64,000 nt of DNA, from assembly GCA_964623085.1 (NCBI GenBank), contig CAZUTO010000005.1, forward strand, positions 1 through 64,000. Direction: 5' to 3'. Position 1 is the stretch's first letter. Each line of letters begins with the position of its first letter. The position numbers and the translations under genes were made by a program. Of the stretch, positions 1 through 8,290 are shown in pieces. The notes under the pieces were generated by a model, which ran no database searches, was not told the DNA's origin, and worked only from the letters and a program-made list of their open reading frames with translations. Source of the DNA: CAZUTO01 sp964623085. Lineage in GTDB: Bacteria; Pseudomonadota; Gammaproteobacteria; Pseudomonadales; GM7GCV1.

Positions 1-1929
1 AACGGCGGCGGACCTGGACAGGATCCAGGACCAAGTGATTTAGAAGCGCCCTCTGGCTATCAGGCGTCTTTTACAACGAGCCCGATTGATGAAAACAACG
101 AGACTGCTGTTGCCTTCGAAGTTACTGGGGCCGAGATAGATGCCATTTTTGAGTATAGATTGTCACTTGGTGACGAACTGTTATTTGGCAGCGACATAGT
201 GACGCAGGCTAGTTTTGATATCACTGGTCTAGACGTCAGTCAGTTTCCAGAAGGAACGATTCTTTTAGAATTTGAACTGACCGACGAGGCTGGCAATACT
301 GGTTTAACGGTTAGTGATACGGTGCAACGGACAGTTCCACCAGACTCTGTCACGCTAAATGGTGAAGTAACCTTTGATTTTGTGCCTAGTAACGTGCCGC
401 AGTTCGGTCGCCCCAGTTATGATTATGACAATATTGAGGTTCGCCCCGTTCGTGGTGCGACGGTGGAAATACTTGATAGTTCCGACGAGGTGATCGCAAC
501 CACGCAAACGAATGGACTTGGAGAATATTCAGCGATTGTTCTTGCAGGACAGGATGTTTTTGTTCGTGTTAAAGCGGAGTTGATCGGAGTTGGTGCTGCG
601 TCTTGGGATTTTTCTGTAACGGACAATACTAACGGCAACGCGATGTATACGATGGAAGGGAGTTTGGCGGCAATTGATGCGAACCAAACGCGTGATCTTC
701 ATGCGCCTGCGGACTGGAATTTTCCTGGCTATAGCCCGGGAAGAAGAGCAGCCCCATTTGCCGTTCTCGAAGCGGTTTATATGATTGTTGATAAGTTTGT
801 CGAAACCGATCCGAATATCCAACTTCCGCCAGCGGAGTTTCGTTGGAGCGAGAATAATTCGACAGAGCAAGGGGATTTTGCGCTTGGTCAGATCGGAAGC
901 TCACTATATGTTCCGACAGGATTCGGTAACCCAGATGGCGGCAATATATATATTGTTGGAGCCGAAAATGATGATACAGATGAGTATGATTATCATGTGA
1001 TCGTGCACGAATGGGCGCATTATTTTGAGGATCAACTTTCTCGATCAGATTCCATTGGTGGCTCGCATACACTTGGCATACCACTAGACTTGCGACTGGC
1101 ATTTGGCGAAGGTTGGGGCAATGGACTCTCCGGTATCGTTTTGGACGATCCTGTCTATGTCGATGTCGGTGGTCAAGGCCAGATGACGGGTTTTTCTTTT
1201 GATGTTGAAAGTGACATTTTTAGTCCCAATGGTTGGTATAACGAAGCCACAGTCCAGTCCATTATTTATGATATATATGATTCGGACCCAGATGGCGTCG
1301 ATACCGTATCACTTGGCCTAGGACCCATCTACGAAGCGCTGATTGCCCCAGACTATGTTGAGCAACGCACATTCACGTCTATCTATTCGTTTTTGACTCA
1401 GCTGATCGACGACAACCCAGCAGACGCGGCGGGTATTCGAGGGCTAGCGACTGACCAGAGTATTTTTGGCACTGGTTTTGAGGGGCAGGGAGAGACGAAC
1501 GACAACGGTAACCCAGATGTTCTGCCTGTTTATAACACTGTAACGGTGAACGGTCCTGCAGTGCAGGTTTGTTCTGACAACAGTGTTTTTGGTACCGTTA
1601 CTCGGGAATTTAATAGTTTAGGTAATCGCAGTTTTGTGCAGGTTGATCTGCCTTCTCCTGGGGCGTATACCTTTCGAGCGGAAAGAGCGAGTGGTATTCT
1701 CGATGCAAATCCAGGCATCGTGGTATTCGGTCCTTTTTCTCTAGTTGATAGTCAGATTGAAGGGTTCAGTTGTGGGCCGTCAGAGTCAGGTAACGTAGAA
1801 ATTATGACTTGCTCCGGTCGTGCCAGTGGGGAGCATGTGCTTGATGTGTTCGATGAAGGCAATATCGATAATCTAAACTCTGACAACACAGGCGGCATTG
1901 TATGCTTCGATGTAACAGTGACAGACTAA
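1..1929 (+). CDS. Secreted zinc metallopeptidase (5' end missing)
   Basis: The reading frame is open from base 1, so the gene begins before the window; an internal TTG at 160 is not a credible start. The visible part has Ig/cadherin-like and carboxypeptidase-regulatory-like beta segments (about bases 1-600), then a peptidase core. The core has HEWAH at 1006-1020, a HExxH zinc motif, and GEGWGN near 1105-1122, whose Glu lies about 34 residues downstream and could be the third zinc ligand as in gluzincins. A C-terminal stretch with paired cysteines (about 1565-1925) looks like an extracellular beta domain. Acidic composition and scarce lysine fit a secreted or surface protein; the signal peptide must lie upstream. 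The substrate is unknown. A lipoprotein gene follows at once and is probably co-transcribed. Assignment as a metallopeptidase is fairly firm, the family is not. Confidence 0.8.
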   Translation, partial: NGGGPGQDPGPSDLEAPSGYQASFTTSPIDENNETAVAFEVTGAEIDAIFEYRLSLGDELLFGSDIVTQASFDITGLDVSQFPEGTILLEFELTDEAGNTGLTVSDTVQRTVPPDSVTLNGEVTFDFVPSNVPQFGRPSYDYDNIEVRPVRGATVEILDSSDEVIATTQTNGLGEYSAIVLAGQDVFVRVKAELIGVGAASWDFSVTDNTNGNAMYTMEGSLAAIDANQTRDLHAPADWNFPGYSPGRRAAPFAVLEAVYMIVDKFVETDPNIQLPPAEFRWSENNSTEQGDFALGQIGSSLYVPTGFGNPDGGNIYIVGAENDDTDEYDYHVIVHEWAHYFEDQLSRSDSIGGSHTLGIPLDLRLAFGEGWGNGLSGIVLDDPVYVDVGGQGQMTGFSFDVESDIFSPNGWYNEATVQSIIYDIYDSDPDGVDTVSLGLGPIYEALIAPDYVEQRTFTSIYSFLTQLIDDNPADAAGIRGLATDQSIFGTGFEGQGETNDNGNPDVLPVYNTVTVNGPAVQVCSDNSVFGTVTREFNSLGNRSFVQVDLPSPGAYTFRAERASGILDANPGIVVFGPFSLVDSQIEGFSCGPSESGNVEIMTCSGRASGEHVLDVFDEGNIDNLNSDNTGGIVCFDVTVTD

Positions 1930-1943
1930 CCGGAGGTATGGGT

Positions 1944-2564
1944 GTGAAGAAGGTATATGTTTTGCTCTGGTTTTTATCTATTTTAGGCCTCGTGGCCTGT
2001 GGGGATGTGAATACTCCTTCAGAACCTTTTTCTGCGACGGACGCTGATCAGCTATCTGTATCTGAAAGTGCTTCTGATGGCTCTCCTGATAATTCGCCTA
2101 AGCAGCTGGAGAGTAATCACCTAGACTACGTGAAACCCGGCGCAGATATTCGATTTACAAATGACTATGACGGCTATTCGGAACCCGGTGTGGAAGATGT
2201 ATTTATGCTCTCAGTTCGAGCGCTTTCACCATTAGAAGGGTTAGCGCTTAGCTTTTCGGCATCCGAAGGCATGGACATGCTTATGGAGGCTGAGCAGACA
2301 TTTGATATGGATACTAACTCGTTAGAGGTGCCCGTTAAGCTGTATGCCAAGAATCCTGGGACATATCAGCTTAGAGTTTATGGAGCCACCAATTTGGAGT
2401 CAGGTTTTGCTCAAGGGCGCAGTTATTCATTAACAATCAATGTTGGTGCACAGGCAGCGAATACAGCAGATGCACGGCAGAAAGCGTCGAGCGATGAGGC
2501 AGTGATTACGACACCTGAAGGCGAACGGCTAATTAGGCGCAGCGCTGAAGAAGTAATCTATTAA
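1944..2564 (+). CDS. Lipoprotein of unknown function
   Basis: The protein has a lipoprotein signal peptide: a short basic start, a hydrophobic run and the lipobox LVAC, followed by an acidic Ser/Asp/Glu-rich linker. The rest (about residues 45-175) looks like a beta-rich domain, perhaps an immunoglobulin-like fold, and the tail is polar. Two starts are possible: ATG at 1938 is only 1 base after GGAGG (1932-1936), while GTG at 1944 is spaced 7 bases from it, so GTG is preferred. The gene follows the secreted metallopeptidase by 14 bases and is likely its operon partner. A role as anchor, chaperone or inhibitor of the protease is only a guess from position. I do not recognise a named family. 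Confidence 0.75.
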   Translation: MKKVYVLLWFLSILGLVACGDVNTPSEPFSATDADQLSVSESASDGSPDNSPKQLESNHLDYVKPGADIRFTNDYDGYSEPGVEDVFMLSVRALSPLEGLALSFSASEGMDMLMEAEQTFDMDTNSLEVPVKLYAKNPGTYQLRVYGATNLESGFAQGRSYSLTINVGAQAANTADARQKASSDEAVITTPEGERLIRRSAEEVIY

Positions 2565-2641
2565 GCTAGTTGCCTCGAATATCTTGAGGCCATTCCAGAC
2601 GTCTAGTAAAATAACCCGACTAAATTACTCAGGTATTACGT

Positions 2642-3232
2642 ATGTTATCCGTCCCCATTGAAGTGACTGAATCTGGTCAACAGTATCTTGCTAAGCTGGT
2701 TGCTAAGCATGAGGACGATGTATCGGTGCGTATGTTTGTCATGAACCCCGGTACGCCAGAAGCGGAGACCTGTCTTTCTTACTGCAAGTTAGAAGAAGTG
2801 AAAGACGACGACGAAGTGATCGAATTTGAAGATTTTCGTATGTATTTCGAGGCTCGGAGTATTCGGTTTTTAGAAGACGCCAAGGTCGACTTTGCCGAAG
2901 ACAAGATGGGCGGTCAGCTAACGATTCGTGCACCCAATTCACGCACTCCGCGGGTATCCGATGACAGCCCAGTCGAAGACAAAGTGAACTACATTATTTG
3001 GAATGAGATCAACCCTGGTTTGGCTTCGCACGGCGGGCAAGTATCACTTCGAGAGATGACAGATGAAGGTATCGCAGTGCTTGAGTTTGGCGGTGGTTGT
3101 CAGGGCTGTAGCCAGCTTGATTTGACGTTGAGAGACGGTGTCGAAAAAACACTCATGGATAGTATTCCTGAATTAGCCGGTGTGCGGGACATTACTGACC
3201 ACAGTGATTCGAGCAACGCTTACTATAAGTAA
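2642..3232 (+). CDS. nfuA: Fe-S cluster biogenesis protein NfuA
   Basis: NfuA is a cytoplasmic carrier that receives 4Fe-4S clusters and passes them to apo-enzymes, notably under oxidative stress or iron limitation. The 196-residue length matches the family. Residues 1-95 form the degenerate A-type domain; residues 110-190 form the Nfu domain with C153-Q-G-C156, the cluster-binding CxxC shared between two monomers. The A-type-like part carries C44 and C48, but not in the IscA arrangement. The ATG at 2642 fits the family N-terminus (LSVPIEVTE). The gene stands alone and ends in a bidirectional terminator shared with the convergent DAHP synthase gene. Confidence 0.96.
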   Translation: MLSVPIEVTESGQQYLAKLVAKHEDDVSVRMFVMNPGTPEAETCLSYCKLEEVKDDDEVIEFEDFRMYFEARSIRFLEDAKVDFAEDKMGGQLTIRAPNSRTPRVSDDSPVEDKVNYIIWNEINPGLASHGGQVSLREMTDEGIAVLEFGGGCQGCSQLDLTLRDGVEKTLMDSIPELAGVRDITDHSDSSNAYYK

Positions 3233-3275
3233 CTCTCGTCGCAGGTTTTCAAGGTATCGTTAGATTGTTAGACAC

Positions 3276-3306
3276 AAAAAAGGCGGCTTATTAGCCGCCT
3301 TTTTTA
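3276..3306. terminator. Bidirectional Rho-independent terminator
   Basis: A 7-bp GC-rich stem (GGCGGCT with AGCCGCC, loop TATT) is flanked by A6 on the left and T6 on the right. It therefore works as an intrinsic terminator in both directions, between convergent nfuA and the DAHP synthase gene. Confidence 0.92.
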
Positions 3307-3334
3307 TTGCCATAATTGCCATAAAGGCATTGCT

Positions 3335-4426
3335 TTATGCTTGATAGCGCTTCGGCAATACGTCCTTTAGCTTCGCATCTGCTTCCGTAAGAGATGCAAC
3401 AGTCGTATCCCAATCAATACAAGCATCGGTCACTGAGACGCCATAGATTAGATCGTCAAGGTTGCTTGGGATCTTCTGGTTGCCAGGACCAATATTACTT
3501 TCGATCATTACACCCATAATCGATTGATTGCCTTCGACAATCTGATTCGCCACGTTTTCCATAACTAACGGCTGCAGCTCGTGATTCTTGTTTGAATTAG
3601 CATGGCTGCAATCCACCATAATATTGGGTGATAGGCCGGCTTTTTCCAGACTCGCTTCAGCAAGCTGAACACTCACCGAATCGTAGTTTGGTTTGCCATT
3701 TCCACCGCGCAGCACGATATGTGCATAGGGGTTTCCACTCGAATGAAAGACGCTGACTTTCCCTTCGGTTGAAATGCCCAAAAACCGATGCGAGTTTTCG
3801 ACAGACTGCAATGCATTAATCGCGACTGTTAGGCCCCCGTCAGTACCGTTTTTAAAGCCCACCGCACAGCTAAGGCCGCTGGCCATTTCTCGGTGTGTCT
3901 GCGACTCAGTGGTGCGCGCGCCAATGGCGGACCAACTAATCAAATCCTGTAAGTACTGAGGCGTGATAGGGTCGAGCGCCTCAGTAGAGGTTGGCAATCC
4001 CAGTTCAGATATATCAATCAATAGCTTACGTGCAATTTTTAAACCTTTTTCTACTTGGAAGCTATCATCCATATGTGGATCATTGATCAGACCTTTCCAG
4101 CCAACCGTGGTGCGCGGTTTTTCAAAATACACTCGCATGACGATATAGATGGTATCGCTGACTTGATCTGCAAGCTTTTTCAAGCGTCGAGCATAGTCCA
4201 TTGCTGCCTCAGGATCATGAATCGAACATGGCCCAATAATAAGAAGAAGTCGCGGATCCTTTTTATCGAGAATATCGCGAACAATTTGACGTCCTTTGGC
4301 GACTGTTTCACCGGCTGCCTGCGTAACAGGCAGCTCAGCAAGTAGCTCACTGGGGGTAATCAGCGTCTCGCGGTCAATAATATTTACATCTCCCAGCTTT
4401 TGCTGGGTGTATAGTTCTTCAGACAT
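3335..4426 (-). CDS. aroG: 3-deoxy-7-phosphoheptulonate (DAHP) synthase, class I
   Basis: This enzyme condenses phosphoenolpyruvate with erythrose 4-phosphate, the first step of the shikimate pathway. At 363 residues it has the usual length of the AroF/G/H type. Visible signatures are IGPCSIHDP (about residues 64-72, with the metal-ligand Cys at 67), the MRVYFEKPRTTVGWKG segment that binds PEP and phosphate, GARTTESQTHREMASGLS, and VDCSHANSNKNH. The isozyme (Tyr-, Phe- or Trp-sensitive) cannot be read safely from sequence, so the symbol is given in the broad family sense. The gene stands alone, converges on nfuA and ends at the shared terminator. Confidence 0.95.
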   Translation of the reverse strand: MSEELYTQQKLGDVNIIDRETLITPSELLAELPVTQAAGETVAKGRQIVRDILDKKDPRLLLIIGPCSIHDPEAAMDYARRLKKLADQVSDTIYIVMRVYFEKPRTTVGWKGLINDPHMDDSFQVEKGLKIARKLLIDISELGLPTSTEALDPITPQYLQDLISWSAIGARTTESQTHREMASGLSCAVGFKNGTDGGLTVAINALQSVENSHRFLGISTEGKVSVFHSSGNPYAHIVLRGGNGKPNYDSVSVQLAEASLEKAGLSPNIMVDCSHANSNKNHELQPLVMENVANQIVEGNQSIMGVMIESNIGPGNQKIPSNLDDLIYGVSVTDACIDWDTTVASLTEADAKLKDVLPKRYQA

Positions 4427-4640
4427 TAGAAATTAAAACGGCTAAATGGAAAGGGTGGGCATTGTAACAAAAGCTTTGAAGGCTTTGCACGATCAAGCAT
4501 GTTACAGCCGTTACATAGCTTTGCTAAACTAAGGTCATAGCTTTGCTAGGCTTAGGCCGTAGATTGTTTAATTTGGGTGTACTACTCTAGTGGCCTATAA
4601 CTACTAGAATTTATTGATTTTACGACGGGTAAATATTTCG

Positions 4641-5528
4641 ATGCGCATACTTCTCTTTTTAGCTACCAATATCGCTGTGATCGCCGTGATGAGCATCACT
4701 ATGCGTCTTTTCGGTTTTCAGGGGTTTTTGGATGAATCTGGCACCGGAATGAACATTAATTCAATGCTTATATTTGCCGCTGTATTTGGAATGGGGGGGT
4801 CGTTTATCTCTCTATTAATGTCCAAATGGATGGCCAAACGTTCTACTCGCGCGAAAGTCATTGATAATCCGCAGTCTGAAATGGAACATTGGTTAGTGAA
4901 CACAGTGTCGCAGCAAGCAAGACAGGCTGGGATAAAAATGCCGGAGGTGGCGATCTACGGCGGTCAGGAACTCAATGCTTTTGCCACAGGCGCCAATAGA
5001 AACAAAGCATTGGTGGCAGTCAGTGAGGGACTCTTGAACAACATGTCCCGCGATGAAGTCGAAGGGGTGCTTGCTCATGAGGTATCACATGTTGCTAATG
5101 GCGATATGGTGACCATGACCCTAGTGCAGGGCGTGGTGAATACGTTCGTTATCTTTTCGGCGCGTGTTATTGGCTTTGTTATTGATAGAGCCGTATTCAA
5201 AACGGAGCGCGGTCATGGGCCGGGCTACTGGATTACCGTGATAGTGCTTGAAATCGTGTTTGGTATTCTCGCGAGTATGATCGTGATGTGGTTTTCACGC
5301 TACCGTGAATTTAAAGCGGATAAAGGCGGAGCGAATCTTTCGAGTCGCGGCAAGATGATTGGGGCACTTGAGAGGCTGCAGGCGCAATATGAGCCTAAAG
5401 AACTCCAGGGTAGCCTAACTGCCTTTGGTATCTCAGGTGGCAAGGGCGCTGGCTTAAAAGCACTGTTTCGAACTCACCCCCCATTAGAAGATCGTATCAA
5501 CGCGTTAAAATCTTCTGCGGCAATTTGA
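4641..5528 (+). CDS. htpX: Membrane protease HtpX
   Basis: HtpX is a zinc metalloprotease of the inner membrane (peptidase family M48) that degrades misfolded membrane proteins, usually under Cpx or heat-shock control. Two N-terminal membrane segments are followed by the cytosolic HEVSH zinc motif (about residues 146-150), two further hydrophobic segments and the third-ligand region with REFKADKGGA. The 295-residue length matches the family. ATG at 4641 gives the canonical MRILLFLATN start; an upstream TTG would add nine non-homologous residues. The stop codon overlaps the region just before the next gene, so the two are probably co-transcribed. Confidence 0.96.
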   Translation: MRILLFLATNIAVIAVMSITMRLFGFQGFLDESGTGMNINSMLIFAAVFGMGGSFISLLMSKWMAKRSTRAKVIDNPQSEMEHWLVNTVSQQARQAGIKMPEVAIYGGQELNAFATGANRNKALVAVSEGLLNNMSRDEVEGVLAHEVSHVANGDMVTMTLVQGVVNTFVIFSARVIGFVIDRAVFKTERGHGPGYWITVIVLEIVFGILASMIVMWFSRYREFKADKGGANLSSRGKMIGALERLQAQYEPKELQGSLTAFGISGGKGAGLKALFRTHPPLEDRINALKSSAAI

Positions 5529-5539
5529 ACGGTAAAGTG

Positions 5540-6706
5540 ATGCTCGCAGCTGTTGCGAAAAAGAGCGCGCTGTTAATTAGCGCGCTGAGTCAGCGGGCGT
5601 TCGCACTCACACTCATTTTATTTGCCAGCTTGTCTGCAATGACGGCAATGGCAGAAGAGGAGGATTGCAGCAACGCAAGACAATTTACCTTCAGTTGGCA
5701 GTTTGCCGATCAATGCAATATGCAAGCTCGTGGTGGCACCAGCAGGGGTACTGCAGTGACGCTAGCAACAGGCACCAGTCCAGATTGGCAGGCACTTAAA
5801 GAAGAAGGAATTTCACTTTTAGAGCGCGACAGGCGAGCGATTCTCGCAATGGCCGGTCCGTATCGAACGAGCTTTGATTTTCTTGAAGTGGTCGGCTACC
5901 AGCCAGATTATGAGCCGGTGCAGCCTTATCAATCATGGGCAACAGAGTATGTCTATGTGCTTGAAGACTCAGAGACACTGATTAGTCTTCAGCACATTAT
6001 CGTGATGTTTATTCAGAATGAAGACGAAGTGGTCGGCCCCATTGTGACGAAGCATTGGCGTCAGGATTGGGCCTACGAAAAGCCAAACGTCTTGGCCTAC
6101 ATTGGCAATCAGACTTGGCAGACTCAACCTGTTCCAGAGGCAGAGCTAGCTGGCAGTTGGTCGCAAGCCGTCTATCAAGTGGATGATTCTCCTCGCTATG
6201 AATCTTGGGGACATTGGGAACACAACCCTAGTTTTTCGACTTGGCAGAGTGCAACAACCTGGCGCCCATTGCCTCGAAGAGAATCGTCGGTGCGTGACGA
6301 TTATCAAGTACTAGAAGGGACAAACCGGCATACTATTCTTCCCAATGGTTGGCTGCACGAAGAGTCCAATAGCAAACTCGCTATAGATGAAGACGGCAAA
6401 CCAGCATCAAACCCTTATGTGGCGAAAGAACTGGGCGTCAATCGCTATGAGCGCATCGTCGATCACGATTTTTCTGGTGGTGATGAGTATCAAGATAAAA
6501 CGGGCGACTTTTGGGCAGATGTAAGAGCAGCTTGGAATACGATTATTGCTGATAGAGAATATTTCACTTTGAACCTAGAGGACGCAAGTGTCCCCATGTT
6601 TTTGCGCTTGTTCGAAGCAGCGGAGCAGTTTTCTGGCGAAAATTATAATGCCGATGAGAGTAGGGAGCAGATTCGTCAAATCATCGACGAATATCTTGAA
6701 GAGTAA
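5540..6706 (+). CDS. Exported protein, DUF6607-like
   Basis: The protein of about 388 residues has an N-terminal hydrophobic signal sequence ending near AMTAMAEEE, so it is probably periplasmic or outer-membrane associated. The body is rich in Trp, Tyr and Glu. It contains QSWATEYVYV, HIIVMF and HWRQDWAYE segments that I associate with the DUF6607 family (from memory, not a search). It lacks recognisable catalytic motifs. ATG at 5540 is preferred to GTG at 5537 and to TTG at 5525. The gene starts 11 bases after htpX and may be translated from the same mRNA, which hints at an envelope role but does not define one. Confidence 0.75.
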   Translation: MLAAVAKKSALLISALSQRAFALTLILFASLSAMTAMAEEEDCSNARQFTFSWQFADQCNMQARGGTSRGTAVTLATGTSPDWQALKEEGISLLERDRRAILAMAGPYRTSFDFLEVVGYQPDYEPVQPYQSWATEYVYVLEDSETLISLQHIIVMFIQNEDEVVGPIVTKHWRQDWAYEKPNVLAYIGNQTWQTQPVPEAELAGSWSQAVYQVDDSPRYESWGHWEHNPSFSTWQSATTWRPLPRRESSVRDDYQVLEGTNRHTILPNGWLHEESNSKLAIDEDGKPASNPYVAKELGVNRYERIVDHDFSGGDEYQDKTGDFWADVRAAWNTIIADREYFTLNLEDASVPMFLRLFEAAEQFSGENYNADESREQIRQIIDEYLEE

Positions 6707-6725
6707 ATGTTAAAGGGGTTGGATT

Positions 6726-6759
6726 TGTAGGCTGAGCGATGTGACTCGCTCAACCTACA
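6726..6759. repeat. REP-like hairpin between convergent genes
   Basis: The arms TGTAGG-C-TGAGCGA and TCGCTCA-A-CCTACA can pair with one C/A mismatch around a 6-base loop. There is no T-run, so it is not a classic intrinsic terminator. The TGTAGG...CCTACA ends resemble dispersed intergenic palindromes of many gammaproteobacteria. It could still end transcription of the two convergent genes. Confidence 0.6.
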
Positions 6760-6768
6760 GCGATACAT

Positions 6769-7167
6769 CTAGTCTTCGTAAACTTCACTATCACAAAACA
6801 TCCAACGGTCTTCGACGAGGCGAAACTTTGAAAGCTCATGATGTTTGCGAGGCTTTTCGTTGAACGTATAGTTGGCGACAAACTCAACCTTGCCAAGATT
6901 GTCAGACTCAGAACCACCTTCTGTCTTAATTACATCAAGACCATCCCAAGAAGTTTGTGCCATCCAATGCACTACCGATGTCCTCAATCCCTTGTCGCGA
7001 TGATCAGGGTGAGTGGTATCAACGATATAGTCCGGCAGAGTAACAACGAATGCGCTGTAGCGTGCACGCATTAGCTGTTCAGCAGTTCTAGGCATGACGT
7101 GTCCTAGATGAAAAGGCTCGCAGCACTCCGTATATTCTTTTTCGCTCCGGCAAGGGCATGAAGACAT
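6769..7167 (-). CDS. YchJ family protein (SEC-C motif)
   Basis: This small cytoplasmic protein of 132 residues opens with a SEC-C zinc motif: CPC at residues 4-6 and the ECCEPFH pair at about 14-20. An NTF2-like fold follows, with the family-typical RTAEQLMRARYSAF and TTHP segments. The E. coli relative YchJ is somewhat longer and carries a second SEC-C motif at its C-terminus; here the protein stops at CDSEVYED and that motif is absent. The function of the family is not established. It is a single gene, convergent with the DUF6607-like gene. Confidence 0.88.
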   Translation of the reverse strand: MSSCPCRSEKEYTECCEPFHLGHVMPRTAEQLMRARYSAFVVTLPDYIVDTTHPDHRDKGLRTSVVHWMAQTSWDGLDVIKTEGGSESDNLGKVEFVANYTFNEKPRKHHELSKFRLVEDRWMFCDSEVYED

Positions 7168-7287
7168 AGTTAGTTTCTCGAGTTTGTAAGTTTAGTTATT
7201 CGCGAATTTTGGCCAAATAGGCGTATCGCGTCCATTATCATTTACACGTTATTTTAACGTGGGAAACCCTTTAAATTAAAACTGTAA

Positions 7288-7572
7288 CTATTTGATACGA
7301 TTCCCTAATAGTTTGGCAACAGCGTGATCACTACCCAAGCTACCGACGACCACTCCGACAAACCCAATACTACCGAATACAATCACTGGGAAAATATATG
7401 CCATCACTGGTTGAGATGCACCAATGATGGGAATTAACACCGCAATAATAACGAAAGTGACGCCAATAAAAAGCGTTACCTTGCGATTAGTTGGCGTGAG
7501 TATAAATTCATCAGAATCATTCTCAAAGATTCTGAGAATCGGGCCAAAAATTTGGCAAAGGCGTTTTTTCAT
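7288..7572 (-). CDS. Small membrane protein, unknown
   Basis: This protein of 94 residues has a polar, basic N-terminus (about 1-30) and two hydrophobic segments (about 31-52 and 58-80), giving a likely two-span inner-membrane protein. The charged turn KRLCQIFG at the start and the C-terminal DHAVAKLLGNRIK are the only other notable parts. No family is recognised. The hydrophobic pattern and lack of a better frame on either strand support it as a gene. A short hairpin (CACGTTA/TAACGTG, 7245-7261) lies downstream and may be its weak terminator. Confidence 0.6.
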   Translation of the reverse strand: MKKRLCQIFGPILRIFENDSDEFILTPTNRKVTLFIGVTFVIIAVLIPIIGASQPVMAYIFPVIVFGSIGFVGVVVGSLGSDHAVAKLLGNRIK

Positions 7573-7696
7573 AGCGATGATAATTTTACTAATAATGGCG
7601 CTAGCAACACTACAGTTAGTAGGGCTCCATCAATCGAGCCGCAATTATTTATTTGCACGCCTGCACTTGTCCCCATTTATCGATTTGGTTATCGAT

Positions 7697-8242
7697 TTAG
7701 TTGTCGCTTGTATCCTGATGCGTTTTTACAGCGCTTAAGCTTTCACTGATATGGCCATAAGGATCTGATGCCACATGCACGTGGAGGATCTCGCCCGTCG
7801 GTGAAATAACATAAGAGACTCGATCAGCTAACTCTGGTCGTCTCGTATGAACGGCATCGTAAGACTTAATAATGCTTCCATCAGCGTCGGCAGCAACAGC
7901 AAATTTATCGCGGCACTCTGAGACCGAAAATTCGTGCAGAGTGGCGAGGTCGTCAGCTGAGACACCAATCACCGTGGCATTGTATTCAGCGAACACATCT
8001 GTAGCCTCGGCAAACTCATGTGCCTCAATCGTGCAGCCACGCGTGAATGCAGCGGGGTAAAAATAAAGAACCACCGGGCCGGTTTCGAGTGCTTCCGATA
8101 GGCTGAACACCACTTCTTCTCCAGCCAGTGAGGCGGATGTACTAAAGTCGGGTGCAGTGTCTCCCACAGCAAGTGCCGCATGAGTTAGTGAACTGCATAG
8201 GACGAAAAGAGAGAAAAAACCAATCTCGATGAGCCTTTTCAT
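7697..8242 (-). CDS. Exported peroxiredoxin (AhpC/TSA, BCP-like)
   Basis: This is a thiol peroxidase that reduces hydrogen peroxide or organic hydroperoxides. A cleavable signal peptide (about residues 1-22, ending THA) predicts a periplasmic location. The peroxidatic Cys is C70 in AAFTRGCTIEAHEF, replacing the usual PxxxTxxC context closely. C110 in SECRDKF is a likely resolving cysteine. The thioredoxin-like fold runs to about residue 170. Most BCP-type peroxiredoxins are cytoplasmic, so export is notable; the reductant would have to be a periplasmic thioredoxin-like or DsbD-linked system that is not encoded nearby. It is a single gene. Confidence 0.88.
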   Translation of the reverse strand: MKRLIEIGFFSLFVLCSSLTHAALAVGDTAPDFSTSASLAGEEVVFSLSEALETGPVVLYFYPAAFTRGCTIEAHEFAEATDVFAEYNATVIGVSADDLATLHEFSVSECRDKFAVAADADGSIIKSYDAVHTRRPELADRVSYVISPTGEILHVHVASDPYGHISESLSAVKTHQDTSDN

Positions 8243-8290
8243 ATTGATGCCTTCTTATTAAGTGTATAAATATATATTGAAAACAAATAG

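Noticed and set aside
529..1102. Long minus-strand ORFs within the metallopeptidase gene
   Set aside because: They are shadows of a long plus-strand frame carrying the HEWAH motif.
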